DNA of 64,000 nt from JAQWBS01 sp047975765. GTDB lineage: Bacteria > Pseudomonadota > Alphaproteobacteria > RF32 > CAG-239. The notes under the pieces were generated by a model that was not told the DNA's origin, searched no databases, and was given only the letters and a program-made list of their open reading frames with translations. Of this stretch, positions 8,021 through 19,743 are shown piece by piece (the first letter of the stretch is position 1; every line of letters starts with the position of its first letter). The stretch is from contig JBKEEF010000002.1 in assembly GCA_047975765.1 (NCBI GenBank), forward strand, positions 248,001-312,000. Direction: 5' to 3'. Both the position numbers and the translations under genes were made by a program.

Positions 8021-10786
8021 ATGGCTAAGAAAATTTGTTTAATTGACGGATCGGGATATATTTTTAGAGCATTTTATGCTTTGCCGCCGATGACAAGTCC
8101 TGAAGGTACCCCCGTAAATGCTGTCTATGGCTTTACAAATATGTTCATGAAACTCACAAACACAATTGAATGTGATTATACACTTGTGCTTTTTGATGCA
8201 GCTCGCCAAAACTTTAGAAATGAAATTTTTGATGATTATAAAGCCAATCGCGCTGAAACACCCGCCGATTTAGTTCCGCAATTTTCAATCATTAGAGAAG
8301 CTGTCAATGCACTCAATTTAGACTACTTAGAAATGGAAGGCTATGAGGCCGACGACTTAATTGCGACTTATGCAAAAGTTGCTCAAGAACAGGGTATGGA
8401 AGTTGTTGTTGTTTCTGCTGATAAAGATTTGATGCAACTCATTCGTGAAGGTGTCACTTATTATGATCCAATGAAAGACAAGTTTTGCACTGATCAAGAA
8501 GTGATGGATAAGTTTGGTGTTTTACCAAACCGAGTGGTTGATGTTCAAGCTTTGATGGGAGACAGCTCTGACAATATCCCAGGCGTTCCAGGAATTGGTC
8601 CAAAGACGGCCTCAGAACTCATCAATCAATATGGTGATTTAGAAAACTTGCTTACACATTTAGATGAAATCAAACAAAATAAACGCCGTGAAACGCTGAT
8701 AGAAAATGTTCAAAATGCACGTATTTCTTACCAATTGGCAACGCTCAAACAAGACGTTCCTGTTGACACAGATTTAGAAAAATTTGCTTGCAGAAAACCA
8801 AGTATTAAGCAAGTTTTTGACTTTATTGATACTTATGCGATGCGTTCCCTTCGTTCTCGTGCAGAACGTTGGATTGAAACACGCTGTTCTTCAACACAGT
8901 TTTGTGATGCGCCAGAAAATGTTGTTACAGAACCAAAGAAAGAAATCACAAAAAAATATGAACTAGTTCAAGATGAACAAACACTCAAAAAATGGGCGGA
9001 TATGATTATGCAAAAACGTCTGTTTGCATTTGACACAGAAACAACAGGCTTTAGCCCAACCTTTGACAAAATTGTTGGTTTTTCAATGTCGACAGATGAG
9101 GGTGTTGCTTGCTATGCTCCACTCAAACATGGAAACCAAGAAGAAATTATTGATTTGTTTTCAGAACCTGTTTCAAAAATTAAACAACTCTCTTTTGATG
9201 TTATCAAGAAATATCTTAAACCTCTTTTTGCCAGCAAATCCATTTTGAAAATTGGGCATAATATCAAGTTTGATATGCATTTTATTTCACAAGTTTTGGG
9301 CAATGATTTTGTAATTGAACCCATTGAAGACACCGCTGTTATTTCATATGTTCTAGATTCTTCAAATCATGGACATGGTATGGATGAACTTGCAGGAATG
9401 TTTTTGAACTATCAAACCATCAAATATGATGAGGTGACAGGAACAGGCAAAAATAAAGTCACTTTTGATAAGGTTGAATTAGATAAAGCTTTGGACTATG
9501 CCGCAGAAGATGCAGATGTGACGCTCCGTCTCTATAATGTTCTTAAACCTCGTTTGGCTGCTGAAGGTGTGGCAAAAATTTATGAACATTTTGACCGTCC
9601 ACTGATTTCAACTTTGAAATATATGGAAAGTAATGGGATTACGGTTGATACAAAAAATCTCGCGGATTTGACTAAAGATTTCGAACAAAAATTGATTGTT
9701 TTAGAAAAAGAAGCTCACCAAATTGCTGGAGAAGAATTCAATCTTGCTTCACCAAAGCAAATAGGTGAAATCCTTTATGGAAAAATGGGGTTGAAGGGCA
9801 AAAAAACAGCAGGTGGAAGTTTCCAAACAGGGGCAGATGTTTTGGAGCAGCTTGCAGAAGAATATGAGCTTCCTAAAAAGATTTTGGAATGGCGTGGTTT
9901 TGCAAAACTCAAATCAACTTATACTGATTCTCTTTTGGCTTTGGTTGACAAAGAAGATAGGGTTCACACAACCTATAATCAAACTTTCGTGAATACGGGG
10001 CGTTTGTCTTCAAACAATCCGAACTTGCAAAATATTCCAATCAGAAGTGCAGAAGGCAAAAAAATTCGTCAATGTTTTATTCCGAGAAAAGGATATAAAC
10101 TTATTGCGGTGGACTATTCACAAGTGGAACTTCGTTTGATGGCAGTGATTGCGAATGTGAAGGCGCTCAAAGAGGCTTTTACCAACGGCATTGATATTCA
10201 CACAGCAACAGCCTCTCAAGTTTTTGGTGTTGCTCCTGAACAAGTTGGTGGTGATATGCGTCGCGATGCAAAAACAATTAACTTTGGAATTATCTATGGA
10301 CAATCTCAGTATGGTTTGGCAAAGCAACTTGGTATTTCAAATGACGATGCTAAAGCATATATCGAAGCATATTTCTCGAAAATGCCAGAAATTAAGACTT
10401 ATATGGAAGACACAATTTCTTATGCTCGTTCGCATGGTTATGTAGAAACCTATTTTGGTCGTAAAATTTCAACACTTGGAATTAATGACCAAAATAAACG
10501 TATGGCAGCTTTTGCTGAAAGAGCAGCGATTAATGCGCCACTTCAAGGCACAGCGGCAGATATTATCAAAATGGCAATGAATAGGGTATATCAAAAACTC
10601 TTAGACGGTGGATATAAAACCAAAATGCTCTTGCAGGTGCATGATGAACTTGTTTTTGAATCTCCGCTTGAGGAAGTTGATGCTGTGTCAAAAATGGTCA
10701 AAGAAACTATGGAAAGCGTAACCAATTTTGACGTTAAACTCATCGCCGAAGTTGGAATAGGCGAAAACTGGGAAGAGGCACATTAA
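8021..10786 (+). CDS. polA: DNA polymerase I
   Basis: A 921-residue polymerase that fills gaps and removes RNA primers in replication and repair. It has all three domains. The 5'-3' exonuclease (about 1-290) has VVSADKDLMQL and GDSSDNIPGVPGIG. The 3'-5' exonuclease (about 310-510) keeps the DEDD acidic residues (FDTETTG, HNIKFD, YAAEDADVT), so proofreading should be active. The polymerase has motif A VDYSQVELRL (about 696), motif B RRDAKTINFGIIYG, and motif C VHDELV (about 873). GAGGAAAG precedes the ATG at 8021. It stands alone between a terminator and a palindromic repeat. Confidence 0.98.
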   Translation: MAKKICLIDGSGYIFRAFYALPPMTSPEGTPVNAVYGFTNMFMKLTNTIECDYTLVLFDAARQNFRNEIFDDYKANRAETPADLVPQFSIIREAVNALNLDYLEMEGYEADDLIATYAKVAQEQGMEVVVVSADKDLMQLIREGVTYYDPMKDKFCTDQEVMDKFGVLPNRVVDVQALMGDSSDNIPGVPGIGPKTASELINQYGDLENLLTHLDEIKQNKRRETLIENVQNARISYQLATLKQDVPVDTDLEKFACRKPSIKQVFDFIDTYAMRSLRSRAERWIETRCSSTQFCDAPENVVTEPKKEITKKYELVQDEQTLKKWADMIMQKRLFAFDTETTGFSPTFDKIVGFSMSTDEGVACYAPLKHGNQEEIIDLFSEPVSKIKQLSFDVIKKYLKPLFASKSILKIGHNIKFDMHFISQVLGNDFVIEPIEDTAVISYVLDSSNHGHGMDELAGMFLNYQTIKYDEVTGTGKNKVTFDKVELDKALDYAAEDADVTLRLYNVLKPRLAAEGVAKIYEHFDRPLISTLKYMESNGITVDTKNLADLTKDFEQKLIVLEKEAHQIAGEEFNLASPKQIGEILYGKMGLKGKKTAGGSFQTGADVLEQLAEEYELPKKILEWRGFAKLKSTYTDSLLALVDKEDRVHTTYNQTFVNTGRLSSNNPNLQNIPIRSAEGKKIRQCFIPRKGYKLIAVDYSQVELRLMAVIANVKALKEAFTNGIDIHTATASQVFGVAPEQVGGDMRRDAKTINFGIIYGQSQYGLAKQLGISNDDAKAYIEAYFSKMPEIKTYMEDTISYARSHGYVETYFGRKISTLGINDQNKRMAAFAERAAINAPLQGTAADIIKMAMNRVYQKLLDGGYKTKMLLQVHDELVFESPLEEVDAVSKMVKETMESVTNFDVKLIAEVGIGENWEEAH

Positions 10787-10835
10787 GTTTTTCACATAAT
10801 AATAAGAATAAAATAATTCAGGCTGTTTTTCAGTT

Positions 10836-10910
10836 ATACTCGGGCTTGACCCGAGTATCCATAATGTGTTGAGTTTGATAAATAGATTCCCAATTTAATT
10901 GGGAATGACA
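10836..10910. repeat. Dispersed palindromic repeat, copy 1
   Basis: Two hairpins joined by a spacer: ATACTCGGG/CCCGAGTAT (10836-10858) and ATTCCCAATT/AATTGGGAAT (10886-10906), ending GGGAATGACA. The second hairpin and the preceding ATAGATTCCC are shared with a copy at 48494-48571, as is ATCCAT after the first hairpin. It resembles the short palindromic repeats common in alphaproteobacterial intergenic DNA. It fills the gap between polA and the unknown gene at 10962. Confidence 0.75.
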
Positions 10911-10961
10911 GAGATAAATGGATTAATGGAGCTAAGTATGACAAAAAACATAGTTCTAAAT

Positions 10962-12770
10962 TCACTTCAACAGAGAATTTGAAGTTAGGAGGGAAGTTTG
11001 AGCATTTTCAATCTTCTCTTGTTCTTCTTTCTGGCGTTCTTCTTGTCTTTTTTCTTCAGCTTCTTTTTCTCGTTTAGTCCGTTCTTCTTCCGCTTGTTTT
11101 TGTTTTTCTCTTTCCTCCATTTCTTTCGTTTTCTCAAATTCTGTTTCCATATTCTCCTTCGCAAATGTCGTCAGTTTATCTTCATTTTCTTCTTTGATTT
11201 GATTGAAGGCAGTCGTTGTCTTTTCTCCAATATCATTGTCCTCCTTCAAACGCTCAAAATCTGGTTTATCAGCTCCCGCATGATTGATATTTTTTTGTAA
11301 AAATAATCCGCCATCTTGCGGGCGGAGGGTTGTCATCGTCTTTTTAAGCGTATCATTATCAATCATCTTACTTCGGTTTTCTTCTAGCATATTACTAAAG
11401 TTACCAATTTTGATGTTCTTGTTTACCTCATCGAGCGAATGTTTTGCCAAAATTTCCTTCACTCTAGATGTGGTCTTAGGTCCTAACACATTATCCTCTG
11501 TAAGAGGTGTTGAATTAGATTCAGCAAGCGAAAGATTGTTTAATCCTTTTTGCAAAGATTTGACCCCAAACGGAGAAGTTTGTTCAGCGATTTTGCTAAA
11601 AGCCTCATCCATAGGAATATTGTCTTTTGTGCTTAGGAATTTACTCTCTTTTGCAAAAGGAACTCTCACTCCGGATTCAATCATTCTGCCCGTTGCATCA
11701 AGTTTTGCAGGGTTTGAGCCATAGTGATAGTCATAGGTCTTTTGAACAAAATCATCTAGCTTGTTTTTCAAAACTTTATCCTGCGTTTCATAACCGCTAT
11801 ATCTCATGGTTTCTTTGAGTTCATCTTCTGTCACATCTGCATATTTCTTGAACAAAATGTCCTCATGAGGATTGTTATTCGCTTTAAGAAGCTTCAATAA
11901 ATCTTCAGACTTGCTCTTAAGTTCTTCAGCTTTTTGAGGGCTGATAATCTCTACTTTTCTAGGTAAAAGTTCTGGTTCTACATATTTTTCCAATAGATTT
12001 TTAGTTGCTTCTTCCTTCTTGCTTGGAAGCAATGTCTGAGTTGGTGCATTTTCTAAAAGATTTTGTTGCTTAATTTGATTCTCATATTTGTTTATTATTT
12101 TCTTATTAGATATATCTTTTATTTGTTTTTGATAAATATCCATTTTACTTTTATATTCTCGTTGATTATACATTTTCTTAGCAGCAGTTGAATTTGGAAA
12201 TACATACTTATCAATATCTTCATCTTTCATGAGAGTTGGTTTACTAAATAAGTTAGTTTCATACCCTGGTACTTTGTCTTTTACTTCGTTAGGTAAAGCT
12301 CTTTTATAGTCGTAGCCAGCCTCTTCTAGAACTGTACGGATAACAGAGTTAGAGTTTTGTATGGGTTCTTTAATAGGATTCTGATATCTAATATTTCCAT
12401 ATTCAACGATTTTAGCTATTTTATTCATTTTATTCCATTCTTGTTCTAATTTATCCTCGGAAATATTGAGTTTTTTGTGATATCTAGTTTTAAAATTTGA
12501 ATTTTTTTCGTATTTATCATATGACGTATTTAGATTTGTATCTCTTTGTGTTTCTATTCTTGAACCTTCCTTAGTTAACATCTTTTGAATGCCATCTTGA
12601 TTAAGCATTCCTCCTCGAAGGACTTTTTTATTACCAAGTCCATCAATATATATAAGGTATAGGTGCTCAGCATTATGATAATCTCCCCATAATGCTGGAT
12701 TCCAATCCACATGTTTACTTGCTACAAAAATTCCTTTTTGTATGTTTTTAGTTGTATTTTTATTGTTCAT
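10962..12770 (-). CDS. Unknown 602-aa protein with peptidoglycan-binding-like repeats and charged C-terminus
   Basis: Not recognised as a whole. The N-terminus (about 30-60, HNAEHLYLIYIDGLG, VLRGG) looks like a small compact domain. Residues 60-370 are polar, helical and repeat-poor. Two later segments resemble peptidoglycan-binding-domain-1 modules: LQKGLNNL...LTEDNVLGPKTT (about 415-455) and LQKNINHA...LKEDNDIGEKTT (about 500-540). The last 80 residues are an almost pure Glu/Lys/Arg helix. There is no signal peptide. AAGGAGA sits 7 nt before the ATG at 12770, so translation should be strong. The gene is divergent from the membrane protein at 12787. A secreted or phage-derived wall-associated protein is possible, but this is inference. 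Confidence 0.7.
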   Translation of the reverse strand: MNNKNTTKNIQKGIFVASKHVDWNPALWGDYHNAEHLYLIYIDGLGNKKVLRGGMLNQDGIQKMLTKEGSRIETQRDTNLNTSYDKYEKNSNFKTRYHKKLNISEDKLEQEWNKMNKIAKIVEYGNIRYQNPIKEPIQNSNSVIRTVLEEAGYDYKRALPNEVKDKVPGYETNLFSKPTLMKDEDIDKYVFPNSTAAKKMYNQREYKSKMDIYQKQIKDISNKKIINKYENQIKQQNLLENAPTQTLLPSKKEEATKNLLEKYVEPELLPRKVEIISPQKAEELKSKSEDLLKLLKANNNPHEDILFKKYADVTEDELKETMRYSGYETQDKVLKNKLDDFVQKTYDYHYGSNPAKLDATGRMIESGVRVPFAKESKFLSTKDNIPMDEAFSKIAEQTSPFGVKSLQKGLNNLSLAESNSTPLTEDNVLGPKTTSRVKEILAKHSLDEVNKNIKIGNFSNMLEENRSKMIDNDTLKKTMTTLRPQDGGLFLQKNINHAGADKPDFERLKEDNDIGEKTTTAFNQIKEENEDKLTTFAKENMETEFEKTKEMEEREKQKQAEEERTKREKEAEEKRQEERQKEEQEKIENAQTSLLTSNSLLK

Positions 12771-12786
12771 ATTATATTCTCCTTAT

Positions 12787-13161
12787 ATGAAAAAAGTTTT
12801 TAATTACATAAATTTAAAAATAAAAACAGGAAGTTTAACTTTATACTTTCTGTTCTTGGCTTTGATTACTTTATTTTTGCTATCTATTGCAGCATATTTT
12901 TTTATTGACCCAGAATGGGTAGGGGTTATTGTTTTTAGTATTTTATCTTGGCCTTTTTTTCCTTTCTTTGGCTCTTTTATTGTAGTTTATTGTTATATAA
13001 CTCTTTTTTTACTCGCAATTTTTTTTGATATACTGCTTTTCTTTGAAAAAGAGTGTGATATTCTTACTGTTTTTAGATACATTATTGGTTATTATATCTT
13101 TATTTCAGCTATGATAATTTCTTTATTTTCTTTGTGTGTTATCTTTACATCAATTTTCTAG
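12787..13161 (+). CDS. Unknown small multi-pass membrane protein
   Basis: A 124-residue protein, about four hydrophobic helices, rich in Phe, Leu and Ile, with an amphipathic basic N-terminus (MKKVFNYINLKIK). The open frame extends 15 codons further upstream but there it overlaps the start of the divergent gene, so I use the ATG at 12787. No clear Shine-Dalgarno sequence. Function unknown; it is next to a degraded membrane-protein remnant. Confidence 0.5.
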   Translation: MKKVFNYINLKIKTGSLTLYFLFLALITLFLLSIAAYFFIDPEWVGVIVFSILSWPFFPFFGSFIVVYCYITLFLLAIFFDILLFFEKECDILTVFRYIIGYYIFISAMIISLFSLCVIFTSIF

Positions 13162-13244
13162 AAATTTTATTTATCAAAGTTTTTTTAAGTTCATCTTTTG
13201 TTCTTTTTAGTTGACAATAATTTATCTGTTTCTAATATCATTTT

Positions 13245-13498
13245 ATGACAGAACAGAATATAAAAAATAATTGGTATAATAATATTGTTCACTTGCTATT
13301 GCAGTTTGCAGTGAGTTGGCTTGGTTTTTTGTAGGAAGAACAGGTGTTTTGATTGTCAGTAATTATTTAAAGACATCATATCATCCGTATATTGACACAG
13401 CATACTTTTACGCACATTTATTTGCTTTAGTTCCTTTTATTACCTATATTTTAGCCTTTATAAACCAGAAAGTTTTTGTGTCTCTTTCATACTTATAA
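13245..13498 (+). pseudogene. Small membrane-protein gene broken by a one-base deletion in a T run
   Basis: From the ATG at 13245 the frame reads 29 codons and stops at TAG shortly after GGTTTTTTG (13317-13325). The -1 frame then continues to 13498 with another hydrophobic segment. Adding one T to the T6 run joins both parts into one 84-codon protein (QFAVSWLGFFVGRTG across the junction). No good Shine-Dalgarno sequence is seen. The rest of 13162-13734 holds only this remnant, the terminator at 13568 and AT-rich DNA. Real decay or a homopolymer error are both possible. Confidence 0.5.
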
Positions 13499-13567
13499 TC
13501 GTCCTTAGTGTTCTTAGTATCATATATATGGCACTTTAATATTTTCCTTTGTAAATTTAAAATAAAA

Positions 13568-13592
13568 AAACACCCCATTTGAGGTGCTTTTT
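13568..13592 (+). terminator. Putative terminator downstream of the broken membrane gene
   Basis: CACCCC pairs imperfectly with GAGGTG over a short ATTT loop, preceded by A7 and followed by CTTTTT. A second small hairpin (TAGGGT/ACCCTA) lies just after it at 13598-13614. Confidence 0.5.
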
Positions 13593-13734
13593 GGACGTAG
13601 GGTACACTTCACCCTAGTAACAATTTGGAATATATAAGAATAAAATCATAAAGTCAAGGATTCTATTCTTATAAGCATTTTTAATGATTAAATAAGTTTT
13701 TTGCTGTATTCTTCGAACTTTAAGGGGAAATGTT

Positions 13735-14496
13735 ATGACAACAAAAAATGAGATTTATTCTTTTCAAGCAAGAGACGGAATGCAAATTTTTGGAGATTAT
13801 GCAGAAAATTCTGAAAATCAGAAAAAGAAACTAATGATTATTCTTCCTGGGTTAACAGGATATCCTCAGCAGTTTGTTTTTATGTCTTTGCGAGATAATT
13901 TGGTAAAAAAAGGATATGACGTTTTTATCGCAAATTTATATAGCAGTGAAGAAAAAAATGGAAAAGCGCTTCGTAGTCTTTTAGAGATTAATATGAAACG
14001 CCACATTGAAGATTTTGAAGATGTGGTTGAACATTTTAAAGCAAAATATGAAGCTATTTATGCACTTGGACATAGTCTTTCTGGAAGAACATTACTTTTA
14101 GCTCAAAGTCAAACATTAAGGAAACAAATCCTATTAGACCCCGCTGGAAATTATGACAATCCTAAAGCTCAAGAAAGATTGGATGGTTTTTATAAGTCTC
14201 TTAAAGGAACTGACTATAAATATGTTGATTGGGGTGATGGAGATTTTCATTTGTGTGGAAAAACACCTGTTGAACTCATTGAAACACCTTTTTCAATTTT
14301 TGAAAAAGCAGTAAAAAATCTAAAAGTACCAACGCTATTTCTGATTGCTGGAGGTGAGAATATTGCGGCTGGTTATAAAGAGATAATCCAAAGCAATGCA
14401 GCATATGAAGTTGTTAAAGAAGCGACTCATTGTTTCACGGAAATTGGCGTTGCTGATAAAGCTTTTTCAAAAATATTCGATTTTTTATCAAAATAA
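13735..14496 (+). CDS. Alpha/beta hydrolase, copy A of tandem pair
   Basis: A 253-residue cytoplasmic alpha/beta-hydrolase-fold protein. It shows an oxyanion-type strand (IILPGLTG), the nucleophile elbow GHSLSG (about 113-118), LLDPAG on a later strand and EATHCF near the end as the candidate catalytic His. No signal peptide. AAGGGGAAA precedes the ATG at 13735. It is followed after 24 nt by a closely related gene; both share RDGMxI near the start, MKRHxEDFED before the elbow and DWGDG after it. The substrate cannot be read from sequence; lipase/esterase or thioesterase activities are options. Confidence 0.8.
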   Translation: MTTKNEIYSFQARDGMQIFGDYAENSENQKKKLMIILPGLTGYPQQFVFMSLRDNLVKKGYDVFIANLYSSEEKNGKALRSLLEINMKRHIEDFEDVVEHFKAKYEAIYALGHSLSGRTLLLAQSQTLRKQILLDPAGNYDNPKAQERLDGFYKSLKGTDYKYVDWGDGDFHLCGKTPVELIETPFSIFEKAVKNLKVPTLFLIAGGENIAAGYKEIIQSNAAYEVVKEATHCFTEIGVADKAFSKIFDFLSK

Positions 14497-14520
14497 AACA
14501 AAACTAAAGGACTTGCTATA

Positions 14521-15279
14521 ATGACTGTTGTTTCTAAAATTTATGAATTTTCTGCCAGAGATGGAATGAAAATTACTGGAGACTATACGTTTCATGAAGG
14601 ACAAAAAAAAGAAAAAATTATGCTGATTTTTCCGGGAATGACCGCTGTTACATATTTATATGTTTATGTTGCTTTGCGAGATGAACTTGTTGAAAAGGGT
14701 TGGGATGTTTTTATTGTAAATGCTTATTCAAGCGAAAAAGTTGGAGAAAGTTTCCCTAGATCTCTTTCGGAAATTACAATGAAGCGCCACGTTGAAGACT
14801 TTGAAGACATTGTAGCTCATTTTAAGGAAAAATATTCAAATGTCTATGCAAGTGGACACTCAATTGGTGGAAGAATTTTAATTTTTGCAAATAATAAAAG
14901 TTTGTCAGGACAGGTTTTGCTCGATCCATCAGGGGATACAAGTAACGAGGCTTATGCAGAACTTCGTCAGCAGTGCTATAAATATTCAGGAAGTCTTAAT
15001 TGCAAATATATGGACTGGGGCGATGGTGTTTTTTATCCAATTGGAGGGATTTTTGAAGAGCTAGATTGCTGTCCTTTTTCCATCGTTTCAAAATTAGTTG
15101 AAAGATTGTCTGTTCCCACATTGTTTGTTGCTGCGGGTGCTGTTGATTATGCCAAAGTCTATCAAAAACATATAAATAATATCTGTAAATATGTTGAAAT
15201 TGAAGGGGCGGGACACGATTTTATCGAATTTGGAGCAGTTAAAAAAATTGCGGGGAAAACGCTAAAGTTTTTTTCCTAA
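14521..15279 (+). CDS. Alpha/beta hydrolase, copy B of tandem pair
   Basis: A 252-residue paralogue of the preceding gene. It has the elbow GHSIGG, LLDPSG and a C-terminal GAGHDF as the His region. AGGA lies before the ATG at 14521. The two proteins align over their full length, so this is a tandem duplication; the differences around the elbow (SLSG versus SIGG) and in the lid-like region (PFSI segments) suggest divergence in substrate rather than a recent copy. The pair probably forms one transcript ending before gyrB. Confidence 0.8.
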   Translation: MTVVSKIYEFSARDGMKITGDYTFHEGQKKEKIMLIFPGMTAVTYLYVYVALRDELVEKGWDVFIVNAYSSEKVGESFPRSLSEITMKRHVEDFEDIVAHFKEKYSNVYASGHSIGGRILIFANNKSLSGQVLLDPSGDTSNEAYAELRQQCYKYSGSLNCKYMDWGDGVFYPIGGIFEELDCCPFSIVSKLVERLSVPTLFVAAGAVDYAKVYQKHINNICKYVEIEGAGHDFIEFGAVKKIAGKTLKFFS

Positions 15280-15406
15280 ATTTTTACAATTAAACACTAT
15301 AAAATTATCAACAAGAATAGGCTCTTTTCATTTATTTTCTTGGTATTTAGTGCGGTTTGATATATAGTCAACGCAGTTAAATTTTTATGTAATTTTGAGG
15401 AAATAA

Positions 15407-17845
<2,439 letters not shown>

Positions 17846-17848
17846 TAT

Positions 17849-18982
17849 ATGAAAAAAATAAAGGCATTTTCTGTTTGCTTATCTTTATGCTTAGTTTCTC
17901 AAAATGCCCTTGCCGGAGAATTTGAGCTCGATCACGAGCTCAATATCCGAGGCTATTATGGTGTTTCGGACACAAAGAAAAAGCCAACAAATAACAATAT
18001 GCCTAATCGTTTAGTTAATCGAAGCGACTTGAAAGCAAGTGGCGTATATGATTTTGATAACGGTTATAAGTTTGGAGTTTATAACAGTTCATCATTAATC
18101 TTCCGTCAGCATGATTCAACATACAATCATGATGGAGAGTGGCGTTTTTATAACTATGGAATGTTACAATCACCCTATGGAAGTTTCATTGGTGGACAAG
18201 ATTTTAACGTTGCCCACCGTTTTCATAGAGGTGCCAAAGATACTGCACCGTTGGGAATTGATGACACAAACATGACGTGGTTTTTGAGTGATCCAAACTG
18301 GAAAAATGGAAAAAAATCTGTTGCGTTTCACACACAAAAATCAACATCAATGATGGATGATGGTCGTGCTGTGAAATTCAGCTACATCACACCAAAATTT
18401 TTTGACAACACTCTTTTTGGGTTGACTTACACACCAGAAACACCAAACAGACGTGGCTTAGTCAGCCGATATAATGATTATGCGCATGAAGATGCTTATG
18501 TCGCAGCAATGCACAATGAATGGGAACTTGATTTCGGCGATTTATATACGTCTGCTGGATATGGTGTTTTCAATCGTAACACACAAGCATTCACATTGGG
18601 AGCAACGTTGTCTCAAGGAAATTGGACTTATGCAACAGGTTATAAAAATTCCTTTTCTTATGGGGATGAAAAAATCACAAGCATAAGTACTGATGCAAAC
18701 AGACCTGCTTTGTATGATAACTATCGTGATTCTTGGTCTTGGGATGTGAGTATTGGTTATAAGTTTGGGCCGTTGAAAACAAGTGTTGCCTATCTTCGAA
18801 CAGAAGCTAAGAAAACAGATAATAAGGACGATTTATTTATCTGGTCAAATACATATTCATACAACAAGATGATAGATATCTATTTGATTGGTGGATATTT
18901 GAATTCCAAGGGAGACAATAAGCTTCCAGAAAATAACAATAAAGGTTACGCCGCAATTGTCGGTGTGGGGCTCAATTTTTAG
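17849..18982 (+). CDS. Outer-membrane porin-like beta-barrel protein
   Basis: A 377-residue exported protein. The signal peptide (1-22, ending ALA) is followed by alternating polar/aromatic strands typical of trimeric Gram-negative porins, and the chain ends in Phe (VGVGLNF), the outer-membrane insertion signal read by BamA. An internal GGQDFN and paired aromatic girdles support a porin family. It begins 3 nt after the gyrB stop with no terminator between, so it may be co-transcribed or translationally coupled. The solute is unknown. Confidence 0.82.
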   Translation: MKKIKAFSVCLSLCLVSQNALAGEFELDHELNIRGYYGVSDTKKKPTNNNMPNRLVNRSDLKASGVYDFDNGYKFGVYNSSSLIFRQHDSTYNHDGEWRFYNYGMLQSPYGSFIGGQDFNVAHRFHRGAKDTAPLGIDDTNMTWFLSDPNWKNGKKSVAFHTQKSTSMMDDGRAVKFSYITPKFFDNTLFGLTYTPETPNRRGLVSRYNDYAHEDAYVAAMHNEWELDFGDLYTSAGYGVFNRNTQAFTLGATLSQGNWTYATGYKNSFSYGDEKITSISTDANRPALYDNYRDSWSWDVSIGYKFGPLKTSVAYLRTEAKKTDNKDDLFIWSNTYSYNKMIDIYLIGGYLNSKGDNKLPENNNKGYAAIVGVGLNF

Positions 18983-18994
18983 AAGAGGTTTTTA

Positions 18995-19624
18995 ATGCCA
19001 AATATTATCTTTTTTTCGGAAAGCCAACATTTTGCAGAAGATATTAAAGAGCAGATAGCTCTTTATGCACCTGAATATAATTTCTATACAGAATATGACA
19101 GTGAAATGGTCTATGATGTTGTTTTGCTTGATGATGGAGAAGAAATTATTAGAAAAATAAGAGAATATGGTTTCAATGTACCAATTATTTACCTCTTATC
19201 AAAAGAGGACGAAACAATTCCTTTTTCAAGTTCCGATATTGTGATGAAAAAACCAATTAAACTAGATGAATTTTTGGATTTTCTAAAATCGAGCATTAAC
19301 TTGTTTGATAAAAGTGAAAGTGGTTATATCAAGTTTAATAGTTATGAACTTCGTCCAATGGCAAAAGAAATTTTGAATGAGAGAGATGGAGAAGTGATCA
19401 AACTTACGGAAAAAGAAGTTGCTATCTTAAAATATCTTTATAAATCAAACAAAATTGTATCTAAAACCGATTTACTTCAAGATGTTTGGGGTTATAGTCC
19501 GGAATCTTCAACACACACAATTGAAACGCACATTTATCGTCTAAGAAATAAGGTAGAAGAGGGTAGTAATCCCGAAACTCAAATTATCATCACCGAAGAC
19601 GGCGGATATAAATTGAAAATATAA
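18995..19624 (+). CDS. OmpR-family response regulator with atypical receiver
   Basis: A 209-residue DNA-binding regulator. Residues 1-100 fold like a receiver: VVLLDDG supplies the likely phospho-acceptor Asp (about 52) and MKKP the conserved Lys, but the usual N-terminal acidic pair is reduced to SES and the loop after the Asp is shortened. Residues 110-209 are a winged helix (LTEKEVAILKYL, VWGYSP, THTIETHIYRLRNK, EDGGYKL). It lies 12 nt after the porin gene and AGAGG precedes the ATG. No histidine kinase is nearby, so it is an orphan here; controlling the adjacent porin is a reasonable inference. Confidence 0.85.
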   Translation: MPNIIFFSESQHFAEDIKEQIALYAPEYNFYTEYDSEMVYDVVLLDDGEEIIRKIREYGFNVPIIYLLSKEDETIPFSSSDIVMKKPIKLDEFLDFLKSSINLFDKSESGYIKFNSYELRPMAKEILNERDGEVIKLTEKEVAILKYLYKSNKIVSKTDLLQDVWGYSPESSTHTIETHIYRLRNKVEEGSNPETQIIITEDGGYKLKI

Positions 19625-19630
19625 GTAACT

Positions 19631-19659
19631 GAGCCTTCTCATTAAGAGAAGGCTTTTTT
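19631..19659 (+). terminator. Terminator of the gyrB-porin-regulator unit
   Basis: GAGCCTTCTC / GAGAAGGCTT stem with ATTAA loop, then T6, beginning 7 nt after the regulator stop. Confidence 0.9.
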
Positions 19660-19743
19660 GTTGATTTTTGTCTAAAATATGATATTATTGATTCCTATAC
19701 ATAAATTAATCTGTTTTATTATTAACATTAAATTTTTAAAAGT

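Noticed and set aside
13598..13614. Hairpin TAGGGT/ACCCTA as a regulatory site
   Set aside because: Short, no adjacent start site or conserved partner; probably incidental to the terminator region.
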